DNA of 11,068 nucleotides, taken from Candidatus Bathyarchaeota archaeon. Its GTDB lineage: Archaea > Thermoproteota > Bathyarchaeia > Bathyarchaeales > Bathyarchaeaceae. Position 1 is the first letter of the stretch, and each line of letters begins with the position of its first letter. The stretch covers positions 1 to 11,068 of the forward strand of contig JAOUJL010000034.1 of assembly GCA_029883255.1 (NCBI GenBank), read 5' to 3'. This document shows, in pieces, positions 1 to 5,790 of the stretch. The notes beneath the pieces are model-generated. The model saw only the letters and a program-made list of their open reading frames with translations. It did not search any database and was not told the DNA's origin. The position numbers were made by a program, and so were the translations under genes.

Positions 1-913
1 GGGCTGCTCTGAATTTGGCTATTTCCTCAAATAGGTTGTTGTGGGATGCGAAGAAAAACGATAGGCGTGAGGCGAAATCGTCAACGTTTAATCCTCTTTC
101 GAGGGCGGATTCCACGGAGGCTATTCCGTCGTATATTGTGAAGGCTAATTCTTGGAGGGCGTTTGCGCCGGCTTCTCTTATGTGGTATCCACTTATGCTT
201 ATCGGATTCCACTTCGGCAAGTGATGAGCACAGTACTCTATGATGTCTGTTACAAGCTTAAGTGAGGGCTTCGGCGGGAATATGCAGAGTTTCTGGGCGA
301 AAAACTCTTTGAGCATGTCGTTTTGGGTTGTTCCTCCAATCTTTTCTCTGGGTACTCCTTGTTTGTCGCCTACTGCTACATACATGGCGAGGAGCATGGC
401 CGCTGGACCGTTTATTGTCATGGAGGTTGTAACCTTGTCGAGGGGGATTCCGTCTAAGAGGACTTCCATGTCCTTCAGGGATGCGACGGCGACTCCGCAT
501 ATACCGACTTCGCCTCTGGCGAATGGATGGTCTGAGTCGTATCCAGTTATTGTTGGGTAGTCGAAGGCTATACTTAGACCTGTTTCACCTTCTTTTAGCA
601 GGTACTTGAAGCGTTGGTTTGTTTGTTCTGCTGTGCCGTATCCTGAAAACTGTCGCATGGTCCATAGTCTGCCTCTGTACATCGTTGCGTGTACTCCTCG
701 GGTGAATGGGTATTCGCCTGGAAAACCGAGGTCTCGCATGTAATCCATGTTTTTGGTGTCTTCTGGCGTGTAAACTCGTTTTATCAACGTGTCTGAATGG
801 TTTCGGAATTCGTTTTTTCTTTCGGGGCGGTTTTCCATCCATTTTGGCAGCGTTGTCTTTTCCCAGCGTTCCCTCTCTTTCATTATTTCGTTAATTTTTT
901 CTTTGTCGGACAT
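1..913 (-). CDS. B12-dependent acyl-CoA mutase, large subunit, N-terminal part (partial at window edge)
   Basis: The first 304 residues of the catalytic chain of the methylmalonyl-CoA mutase family; the gene runs off the left edge. These enzymes use adenosylcobalamin to rearrange the carbon skeleton of acyl-CoA esters. The TIM-barrel motifs are clear: YPFTRG (68-73), [19 protein letters not shown] (84-102), GLSIAFDYP (112-120), [15 protein letters not shown] (194-208) and [11 protein letters not shown] (240-250), with the conserved Tyr243/His244 pair. Numbering happens to match Propionibacterium MutB. There, Tyr89 and Arg207 select methylmalonyl-CoA; here the residues are Phe89 and Gln207, the pair found in isobutyryl-CoA mutase, so automatic annotation as methylmalonyl-CoA mutase may be wrong about substrate. 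A B12-binding small subunit would have to lie outside the window. The ATG start has an AAGGAG at 924-929, ten bases upstream, and a TATA-like box behind it. Family is very sure; substrate is inference. Confidence 0.93.
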   Translation of the reverse strand, partial: MSDKEKINEIMKERERWEKTTLPKWMENRPERKNEFRNHSDTLIKRVYTPEDTKNMDYMRDLGFPGEYPFTRGVHATMYRGRLWTMRQFSGYGTAEQTNQRFKYLLKEGETGLSIAFDYPTITGYDSDHPFARGEVGICGVAVASLKDMEVLLDGIPLDKVTTSMTINGPAAMLLAMYVAVGDKQGVPREKIGGTTQNDMLKEFFAQKLCIFPPKPSLKLVTDIIEYCAHHLPKWNPISISGYHIREAGANALQELAFTIYDGIASVESALERGLNVDDFASRLSFFFASHNNLFEEIAKFRAA

Positions 914-923
914 TCGGATTTTG

Positions 924-953
924 CTCCTTGACAAGCTAATCTTAACTTAAATA
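924..953 (-). promoter_or_regulatory. Promoter and ribosome site of the acyl-CoA mutase gene
   Basis: Read on the minus strand, TATTTAAG (946-953) is an archaeal TATA-like box centred about 36 bases before the ATG, and AAGGAG (924-929) is a good ribosome site. The 81-base gap from the upstream gene's stop also holds a T5 run on the minus strand (968-972), which could end the previous transcript. The mutase is therefore probably transcribed on its own. Confidence 0.55.
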
Positions 954-994
954 CCGTTATTGAACCTAAAAATTGTTTTGTTATCGGTTTAAAG

Positions 995-2131
995 CTATCG
1001 CTTCATTCGTGCTGTTTCTGAAAATTCTAGCAGGGCGGCGGAGGCTGAGAATCCCCATCCGTAGCCAAGCATCAATATCATGTCGCCCGTGGAAAACTTG
1101 TTTTCTGAAACTATTTTTTCAAGGATGAAGAGTAGGCTTGCTCCGGATAAGTTGCCGTATTCGTTGAGCACTTCGTGTGACTCCTTGAGTTTTTCGGGTT
1201 GAATTCGGTGGTGCTCAGCCATGAGGTTGAGTATTCTCTTGCTGCCGGTGTGGATCGCCCATTTTTTCGCATTTTTCATTATGTTTTCAGCGTTTTTTCC
1301 TAGCAGTTTCTCTATGGCTAGACTGGTGTATTCGACTCCGAGTCTTGGCAGTTTTTTGTCCAAGTGTGAGTAGAAGCCGAACTTGAAGGGTTCGTTTAGG
1401 GCTACGATTCTTGCGTAACCAGCCATGATATCGTTCTTTCTGAAGTTTGTGACACTTACAATTTTGTTGACGGATAGTCCATCGCCTTCTCTTGCCATAA
1501 CGCAGCTGGCCACTCCGTCTCCGAAGAGGAAGTATTCCATGGTGGCGATCCATTTCCTAAGCTCCATCTTTTGCTTGCTCTTATTCTTTATCAATCTGAT
1601 TTCACGGATTCCCATAACATCTTTCAAGCGTCGCAGTTGGTTGATGAGCCAGTAAGAGTTCACGCCTGAAGTGCAGAGCAGAACATGATCGTGGGGGTGC
1701 GTGGCAAGGTGGTCCTCAGCGAGTTCAAAGGCTTTCGTGAATGCTACGCATGCCATTCCTTGAACGTTTACGTGTTTGATGTAGGGGTTGAATCCAAGTT
1801 TGCGGATTAAAAGGTGGCTTAAGCCTGGGCACAGAAACGGGTTTGCGTCGTAGGCTGCGATAAAATAGCCTACGTCTTTGACGGATAAGTCAGCTTTTTC
1901 TAAAGTGTCTTGGCAAACTTCTAAACAGATGTCGACGAGTTCTTTCGCACTCATGATTGTCTCTTTGTTAGAAGACGAAGGAATAGAGCTAACGAGGTGT
2001 CTTTTTGACACCCCCAAGTTGAGTACGTTCTTTTTGACCCCATCGGGGAGCCTGCATGGGAAAGCTTCTATTAGTTCTTCTGTTGAATACTCGTTCTTAG
2101 GCACGGCTTTTGATGATTGTAGAATTTGCAT
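995..2131 (-). CDS. Type III polyketide synthase-like (chalcone/stilbene synthase family) condensing enzyme
   Basis: A 378-residue condensing enzyme of the thiolase superfamily, of usual length for type III polyketide synthases. It should load an acyl-CoA on cysteine and extend it by decarboxylative Claisen condensation without an acyl carrier protein. The triad is in place: Cys128 in VQGMACVAF, His294 in WAIHTGSKRIL and Asn327 in NEYGNLSGASLLF, matching the plant chalcone synthase blocks IAHPGG and SEYGNMSSA. The LFGDGVASC block (202-210) and the glycine-rich end LGYGWGFSASAALLEF (355-370) also fit. The family GCFAG loop is changed to GMACVAF. Related 3-ketoacyl-CoA synthases and FabH share the fold, so a fatty-acyl or lipid product is equally possible. 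It is divergent from the winged-helix gene at 2193. Type III synthases are uncommon in archaea. Family sure, product unknown. Confidence 0.85.
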   Translation of the reverse strand: MQILQSSKAVPKNEYSTEELIEAFPCRLPDGVKKNVLNLGVSKRHLVSSIPSSSNKETIMSAKELVDICLEVCQDTLEKADLSVKDVGYFIAAYDANPFLCPGLSHLLIRKLGFNPYIKHVNVQGMACVAFTKAFELAEDHLATHPHDHVLLCTSGVNSYWLINQLRRLKDVMGIREIRLIKNKSKQKMELRKWIATMEYFLFGDGVASCVMAREGDGLSVNKIVSVTNFRKNDIMAGYARIVALNEPFKFGFYSHLDKKLPRLGVEYTSLAIEKLLGKNAENIMKNAKKWAIHTGSKRILNLMAEHHRIQPEKLKESHEVLNEYGNLSGASLLFILEKIVSENKFSTGDMILMLGYGWGFSASAALLEFSETARMKR

Positions 2132-2151
2132 GTTAGTAGAAATCTAACAAG

Positions 2152-2163
2152 AAATTATAAAAA
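2152..2163. promoter_or_regulatory. Shared divergent TATA element between the condensing enzyme and winged-helix genes
   Basis: The palindrome TTATAA (2155-2160) lies in an AT-rich stretch that reads TTATAAAAA on the plus strand and TTTTTATAATTT on the minus strand. It is 23 bases from the minus-strand ATG (2131), which would give a leaderless or nearly leaderless message, and 32 bases from the plus-strand TTG (2193). No other TATA-like box lies in the 61-base gap, so both genes probably use it and compete or are co-controlled. Confidence 0.55.
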
Positions 2164-2173
2164 GATTCTTCTT

Positions 2174-2180
2174 AGGAGGG
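2174..2180 (+). promoter_or_regulatory. Ribosome site that supports the TTG start at 2193
   Basis: AGGAGGG is a near-perfect ribosome site 12 bases before the TTG. The ATG at 2188 is in another frame and meets TGA after two codons, and the next in-frame ATG is 25 codons into the protein, so the TTG is the likely start. Confidence 0.6.
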
Positions 2181-2192
2181 CTTGTTGATGTT

Positions 2193-2654
2193 TTGACAGC
2201 GAAAACGGCGAGCAATGTTAAGCGTAGGCGTAGCCCAGAGGAAAAGTACGGTAGGTACAAGTGGATCAGGATGCTTGTTCGTCGTAACAGTGAGGAAATA
2301 CGAGAGATCAAGCGCATGTTAAGAGGCCTCAGTCGTGGTCTCAGTCACTTGATGGATTTTGATTCTGAGTATCTGGTTAACATGGTTTGTCGTGACAGTC
2401 GAGACCGGGCGATATTGGATGTGTTGCGTGCAGCTGGATCCGCTGGTTTGTCTCCTAAACAGATTCACGCTAAGGTACGCCGTTACGGTTTGAAGTATCA
2501 TCATGTTACTCGCAGGATCAAGCGCATGAACAAGCGGATGCAGAATGAGATTGGTGAGCCCCTAGCCGATAAAGTTGGTAGAAACTGGGCTTTGAGTCAT
2601 TTTATGCTTCGCAATTGGACTGCTAAGATGAACGAGGTTGAAACTGAAATGTAG
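2193..2654 (+). CDS. Small basic winged-helix DNA-binding protein, function unknown
   Basis: A 153-residue, strongly basic protein. Residues 1-50 are rich in Arg and Lys, with a probable helix or coiled coil around RRNSEEIREIKRML (30-43). Residues 68-137 look like a winged helix-turn-helix: RDRAILDVLRAAG (helix 1), LSPKQIHAKVRRYG (helix 2), YHHVTRRIKRMNKRM (recognition helix), then a wing ending near GRNWALS. I do not recognise a named family. It is divergent from the condensing-enzyme gene and appears to share its TATA element, so control of that gene, of itself, or of both is a reasonable inference. A 9-base inverted repeat lies downstream at 2767-2803. DNA binding is likely; the regulatory target is not shown. 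Confidence 0.7.
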   Translation: MTAKTASNVKRRRSPEEKYGRYKWIRMLVRRNSEEIREIKRMLRGLSRGLSHLMDFDSEYLVNMVCRDSRDRAILDVLRAAGSAGLSPKQIHAKVRRYGLKYHHVTRRIKRMNKRMQNEIGEPLADKVGRNWALSHFMLRNWTAKMNEVETEM

Positions 2655-2766
2655 ATGTTGGGCTTTAGCAAGTTTTGGTTATGAAAAATGTGGCGAAACA
2701 GAAGGTGAGATTAGTTGGTTAAGAAAATAAAAGCGCGCGAAAGAGTTTTAGAGACATAATAATAGG

Positions 2767-2803
2767 AAATGTTACTTTTGCTTGTGACATTGGTGTAACA
2801 TTT
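2767..2803 (+). terminator. Perfect 9-bp stem-loop followed by T-rich DNA
   Basis: AAATGTTAC (2767-2775) and GTAACATTT (2795-2803) are perfect inverted repeats separated by 19 bases, followed by TTATTCT. It lies 112 bases after the stop of the winged-helix gene and 80 bases before the next start. It may end or stabilise the upstream message. Archaeal termination relies mostly on T tracts, so it could equally be a protein-binding site. Confidence 0.35.
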
Positions 2804-2842
2804 TTATTCTAGATTGGATTAGACCAAAGATTCTTCCACAAG

Positions 2843-2850
2843 TTATAAAA
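2843..2850 (+). promoter_or_regulatory. TATA box of the small exported protein gene
   Basis: TTATAAAA ends 32 bases before the ATG at 2883, a normal distance for an archaeal promoter with a leader of roughly ten bases. Only a weak G-rich stretch (GATGGGG) precedes the ATG. Confidence 0.5.
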
Positions 2851-2882
2851 ACTGATTCTGCAGATAGAAGAAGCGATGGGGC

Positions 2883-3221
2883 ATGTTGAGGAATTTCGGC
2901 TTAAAAGCAATCTTACTCGTTGTGATGGTGGCGCTGTGCTTGGGTGTGCCAATTGTCAATGCGGAAGGCGCTGTGTTGAACTGGACAAGCCCAACAACAG
3001 AACATCTCATGTCTGTGTTCATGGTTAGCGCTGATGACGGATGGGCAGTAGGCTTTGATGGAACGATAATTCGGTGGACTGGAACTGAGTGGATACCGGA
3101 ATTTCCCACAATCGTACTCATGCCACTCTTGATAAGCCTGACATTAGTCGTGGTCATCGTGGCAAAAATAGCTTCAAAGAAGCATAGAAAACCGTTGTTG
3201 CCAAGCAAAACCCTACTATAG
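2883..3221 (+). CDS. Miniature exported protein: signal peptide, one Ycf48/BNR-like repeat, IPEFP sorting-type tail
   Basis: 112 residues in three parts. Residues 1-27 form a signal peptide (positive start, hydrophobic core LLVVMVALCLGVPIV, likely cut after NA at 26-27). Residues 46-70 match one Ycf48/BNR-type beta-propeller repeat, with the typical DDGWAVGFDGTIIRW core. Residues 71-103 are IPEFP followed by a hydrophobic helix (about 76-96) and a basic end (KKHRK), the layout of archaeal PEF-CTERM-like sorting or anchoring tails. A propeller needs several repeats, so a single one is odd: either a shortened relative of a multi-repeat surface protein that kept its targeting signals, or a remnant in decay. 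The frame is intact and has a TATA box and a T-tract end, so it may be expressed. It should sit on the outer face of the membrane. Confidence 0.72.
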   Translation: MLRNFGLKAILLVVMVALCLGVPIVNAEGAVLNWTSPTTEHLMSVFMVSADDGWAVGFDGTIIRWTGTEWIPEFPTIVLMPLLISLTLVVVIVAKIASKKHRKPLLPSKTLL

Positions 3222-3248
3222 CGCTACAGCAGTCTCTCTATCTTCTCC

Positions 3249-3255
3249 TTTTTTT
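3249..3255 (+). terminator. T-tract terminator after the exported protein gene
   Basis: A run of seven T (preceded by TCTTCTCC) begins 27 bases after the stop codon. Oligo-T on the coding strand is the main intrinsic termination signal in archaea. Confidence 0.5.
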
Positions 3256-3485
3256 CAGAAGCCTATGATGTGTGCGAATATGTTACCATCCTCTTTCGTG
3301 TGCACGTGGTTTTTTGCAAATCAGAGGCTTACATAATAGCAAATCTTTTATGTTGTATCTTATGCGCGCGCTTTGTGGTAGCTGGGGAGAGCAGCGGGCT
3401 TTGGTTAACCTGTTAGTTTTGTGGTTTGAATTTGTTTTTTAAACAATTGTCACACGCTATAATTAACAAAATGTCTTTGTTGATT
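3256..3485. other. Spacer without a supported gene
   Basis: About 230 bases between two oppositely oriented genes that meet tail to tail. No reading frame with a ribosome site was seen. It contains a GC-rich stretch (3362-3412) that resembles parts of a tRNA but does not fold into a proper cloverleaf, and a 13-base sequence GCAAATCTTTTAT (3339-3351) that recurs at 4148-4160. Confidence 0.4.
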
Positions 3486-3974
3486 TCAAAGCTGTCTCCG
3501 AGACAGAAGGAAAACTACGAGAAATACCGCTGCCGAAGGAATTGTAAGCCAAAAACCAGCTTCAAAACTTTTATAATTCGCGGATCCTAGCGCATAGCTC
3601 ACAAACCACATACAAAAAAGTGTGAGAATGCTAAAAACAATTGATGAAAAGAGTAGGTGAGACTTAAACTTGAAAATCGACAGTAGAGCGCATGAAACTG
3701 TAAGGAGCTGAAGTGTTAACATAAAGATTAGAGCTGGTGCAATCGTTTCTTCTCGTCGCCAATAATCAGCGAACCACCATTCTTCCCTCCGCCAACCGCT
3801 AAACATTAACCCATACATCTCAGTTTTCTTAAAAGACCAGAAGGATTCAGGTCCAGGAACAGGAACAGGAAAATCCTCAATCCATAATGCTTGGAGAAAA
3901 GGGAGAAAGATCGAAGCTATAAAAATTGAACATGCAATGGCAATAAGAAACTGAAAAATAATCTTTGTTTCCAA
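3486..3974 (-). CDS. Four-helix membrane protein of unknown function
   Basis: 162 residues with predicted membrane helices at about 8-28, 79-100, 107-128 and 139-157. Between helices 1 and 2 lies a loop of about 50 residues rich in Trp, Pro and acidic/basic pairs (WIEDFPVPVPGPESFW, WRREEWWFADYWRREE), probably on the outside. I do not recognise the family. The start is TTG, supported by AGAGGG (3980-3985) five bases upstream and a TATA box at 4009-4016; there is no nearby in-frame ATG that would keep the first helix. It stands alone, with AT-rich spacers on both sides, so context gives no hint of its job. The even hydrophobic spacing and promoter argue that it is a real gene. Confidence 0.65.
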   Translation of the reverse strand: METKIIFQFLIAIACSIFIASIFLPFLQALWIEDFPVPVPGPESFWSFKKTEMYGLMFSGWRREEWWFADYWRREETIAPALIFMLTLQLLTVSCALLSIFKFKSHLLFSSIVFSILTLFCMWFVSYALGSANYKSFEAGFWLTIPSAAVFLVVFLLSRRQL

Positions 3975-4008
3975 TACAACCCTCTGAGAATAGTGAAGAT
4001 CAACAATC

Positions 4009-4016
4009 TTATAAAT
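4009..4016 (-). promoter_or_regulatory. TATA box of the four-helix membrane protein gene
   Basis: On the minus strand this reads ATTTATAA, 34 bases before the TTG start. With the AGAGGG ribosome site at 3980-3985 it supports the TTG start of the gene. Confidence 0.5.
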
Positions 4017-4282
4017 CTAAAGTCTTGAATGGGTCAATTTAGCGTTTTCCACCTTAGCTGTATTAAGTGTCTAACCTACAAGGAGCCAGCTAGCGCGCAC
4101 ATGAAATCTAAGGAAAAAAGCTGAAGCAGAAGTAACAAACTAATATCGCAAATCTTTTATCTTGGCTCTTGTGTATTACTAAATCATCTTTGGCAGTCAG
4201 AGAAAACAGTGGCCAGTCTCTCCGGCTGTCTTGAGGCTTGCTGTTTTCTTCGGCTGTCTAAATCGTTTGGGTCTGGCCCTGT
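4017..4282. other. Spacer without a supported gene
   Basis: About 265 bases. No gene, clear promoter or RNA was seen. The right part (4209-4260) has two copies of CGGCTGTC and leads into the virus-like fragment, whose own reading frame is closed by TAA at 4259-4261. It may be the worn left edge of an inserted element, but no attachment repeat could be shown. Confidence 0.3.
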
Positions 4283-4660
4283 TTGCCTTGGGAAGAGACT
4301 GATGAGTATATTCGTAGTGGGCATCGTAGCAGTGATGATTTTGAGGAGGGCTCTTTTCGCACTATTACGATTGATGCTGACAGGGGCATTAAGGCTGTTA
4401 TAGGTAAACCTGTAGGTAAAGGCACAACTGAAGTGCAGAGTTATCTTTTTGCGAAGGATAAGGATTGGACTTTGGAGAAGGCTAAGGTTTGGTTTGAGGA
4501 GTATCGTGAATCTAAGGTTAAGGAGCATGTTTCTGCGATTTTGCCTTTCAAGGTTTTGGAGGAGATTGTTGACAAGCCTTTGTGGATTCACGGTATAGTT
4601 GTGACTGTTTGTTTGTCGGCTCTCGAAGTGGCCACATGGCCTTTGTCGGCAAATGAGTAG
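4283..4660 (+). pseudogene. Fragment resembling the N-terminal part of a provirus head-maturation protease/XkdF-type protein
   Basis: Up to 125 residues from a TTG with no ribosome site; the frame is closed by TAA 21 bases upstream. It opens with LPWEETDEYIRSGHR, then FEEGSFRTI, GIKAVIGKPVGKGTTEVQSY and WTLEKAKVWFEEY. The pattern of a short SFRT block, a GIKAVIGK block and W-T-x-x-K-A-K-x-W recalls the N-terminal region of virus proteins of the prohead-protease/XkdF type; this is from memory of the family and not tested. A second part (KVKEHVSAILPFKVLEEIVDKPLWIHG) would be the beginning of the protease domain, after which the sequence loses character and stops. Such proteins run to several hundred residues, so this is probably a 3'-truncated relic. 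Its neighbour at 4723 fits the same debris. Confidence 0.45.
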
Positions 4661-4730
4661 TGAAATCTTCTCTGCTATATCGGGCCTGATAGGAACGATC
4701 TCAGGAGTATTGATCAGCCAACATGCCTAA
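4653..4730 (+). CDS. Possible 25-residue hydrophobic peptide between the virus-like genes
   Basis: An ATG at 4653, overlapping the end of the upstream fragment in another frame, opens a short frame with the core SAISGLIGTISGVLIS. It resembles a single membrane helix and ends a few bases into the next gene. There is no convincing ribosome site. It could be a leftover of a longer virus protein or a chance frame. Confidence 0.2.
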   Translation: MSSEIFSAISGLIGTISGVLISQHA

Positions 4731-5106
4731 GAAATATTATTGGAACCGGGCGGAAGAGGCTAAACTGATTAAGCTGTGGAAGAAAGGCATAGCTAATTTT
4801 GAAGTCTTGACGAAGGAGCTGGATCGCACACCAGGGGCTGTAGCCGAAAAAGTTGAGCGTTTGTCGTTGTCTCCGCAGCGGCAGACGACGACAAGTGTTC
4901 ATCTGAGTGAAGATCTATTGACACATGAGCAAGCGTTGAAAATCTTGTGTAGTGTACTACACACTCTTGGGCAGTCTGATTTAGTTAAATTGGAGTTGCA
5001 GCGTCTGCGCATTGTTGTGGATGTTATTCACTCGTATGATTCTGTTTTAGAAAAATGTGGGGTGGGAATTGTTGTCTTAGATTTCTACGCTTGGTTTCGC
5101 CTCTGA
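4723..5106 (+). CDS. Myb/SANT-like DNA-binding protein, probable provirus remnant with an eroded C-terminus
   Basis: Residues 5-48 form a compact Myb/SANT-like or GcrA-like helix-turn-helix: YYWNRAEEAKLIKLWKKG, FEVLTKELDRTPGAVAEKVERL, with the typical first-helix acid-rich start and the R-T-P-G-A-V recognition-helix entry. A threonine-rich linker (54-58) leads to a helical region LTHEQALKILCSVLHTL and LVKLELQRLRIVVDVIHSY. I recall similar small proteins in archaeal proviruses, where a terminase small subunit role is plausible, but that is inference. The last 15 or so residues (GVGIVVLDFYAWFRL) are read from the antisense of the neighbouring DUF35 gene, which overlaps tail to tail by 30 bases, so the true C-terminus is probably lost. 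AGGAG lies 16 bases before the ATG, longer than usual. Confidence 0.5.
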   Translation: MPKKYYWNRAEEAKLIKLWKKGIANFEVLTKELDRTPGAVAEKVERLSLSPQRQTTTSVHLSEDLLTHEQALKILCSVLHTLGQSDLVKLELQRLRIVVDVIHSYDSVLEKCGVGIVVLDFYAWFRL

Positions 5107-5790
5107 ACCGAATTTCTTGACAACCCAGTCGCGTACCTTGCGCATGTCGTTCTTGAGTCTTTCGATTCCTTCCGTAGTCATCATGCACTTGGATGGGTCT
5201 GGTTTTTCAGCTGGGGTGCAGTACAGGTCCATGATGTCGCCTTTGGTCTTTTCTATGGAGTGGATGTTCACTTTTAGTCCCGGATAAACCTCCCACGGGT
5301 TAATCTTGATCAGTCTTGTAGGCACCGTCGTGCAGCAGCCCTCAACTCTCACGTAGGCTATTATGAACGGCAGAGTCTTCAGGAAAGGCGTTGCGGAAAA
5401 CGCCATCACAGAAAACGTGTGCACTTCGCCCCGTAACGGGAGCTCAACCCACTCCGTCTCCTCCACGCGGCATCCAGGGTTCCAGCAGTGCGCTCTCGGC
5501 GGACAGAATGTTAAGCCACATTTTGGACATTTTGTTCCATAGAGTTTCTTTTCCAGCAGGCCTTTGAAGAACTTCGATATCATTCCATAGCTGTGGTGAT
5601 ACACTGATGCGTGAGGTCTCTGAATCACCAGATAGTTCGTGGATGACAGCTGATCAAGCCTGTGGCCTCTTGGTCCTTCAACCCATCTCCATCCAACTGT
5701 CGACCAGTTGCCCTGTCTAGCCCACTCATCCCATTTCTTGTTGTACTCCAGTGCTTCTACAATTTTCTTGGGTCTATACGTCATTTTCAT
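5077..5790 (-). CDS. DUF35 acyl-CoA-associated protein (zinc ribbon plus OB fold) with long N-terminal extension
   Basis: 237 residues. A rubredoxin-like zinc ribbon sits at 88-107 (Cys88, Cys91, Cys102, Cys107, with Cys96 also near), followed by the OB-fold region: GEVHTFSVMAFSATPF (121-136), LPFIIAYVRVEG (140-151), PTRLI (157-161) and a beta region to about 192. DUF35 proteins pair with thiolase-fold subunits and help bind CoA, as BbsA does for BbsB, as in archaeal thiolase/HMG-CoA synthase complexes, and as in the Ltp2 aldolase. About 85 residues precede the ribbon, rich in Trp and aromatic residues (WDEWARQGNWSTVGWRWVEG), instead of the usual 20-25; a tail follows from about 192. The stop of the upstream thiolase-like gene overlaps this ATG (TGATG), showing translational coupling. 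GAGAGG (5794-5799) would also suit the ATG at 5784; a TTG at 5793 is possible. Confidence 0.85.
   Translation of the reverse strand: MKMTYRPKKIVEALEYNKKWDEWARQGNWSTVGWRWVEGPRGHRLDQLSSTNYLVIQRPHASVYHHSYGMISKFFKGLLEKKLYGTKCPKCGLTFCPPRAHCWNPGCRVEETEWVELPLRGEVHTFSVMAFSATPFLKTLPFIIAYVRVEGCCTTVPTRLIKINPWEVYPGLKVNIHSIEKTKGDIMDLYCTPAEKPDPSKCMMTTEGIERLKNDMRKVRDWVVKKFGSEAKPSVEI

Noticed and set aside
585..842. Minus-strand and plus-strand frames inside 15-894
   Set aside because: They are shadows of the mutase gene, whose own frame runs unbroken from 913 to the window edge and matches its family throughout.
3362..3436. tRNA-like stretch with GGTAGCTGGGGAGAGC, CTTTGGT and GGTTTGAAT blocks in tRNA order
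   Set aside because: The anticodon stem does not pair at the needed place, the T-arm lacks the TTCGA core, and no 3' acceptor strand matches GCGCGCT. At most an eroded tRNA relic; not called as a gene.
3339..4160. The 13-base sequence GCAAATCTTTTAT occurs at 3339 and 4148, on either side of the four-helix membrane protein gene
   Set aside because: It is short and AT-rich, the flanks do not match, and the virus-like debris lies outside the interval, so an attachment-site reading is not supported.
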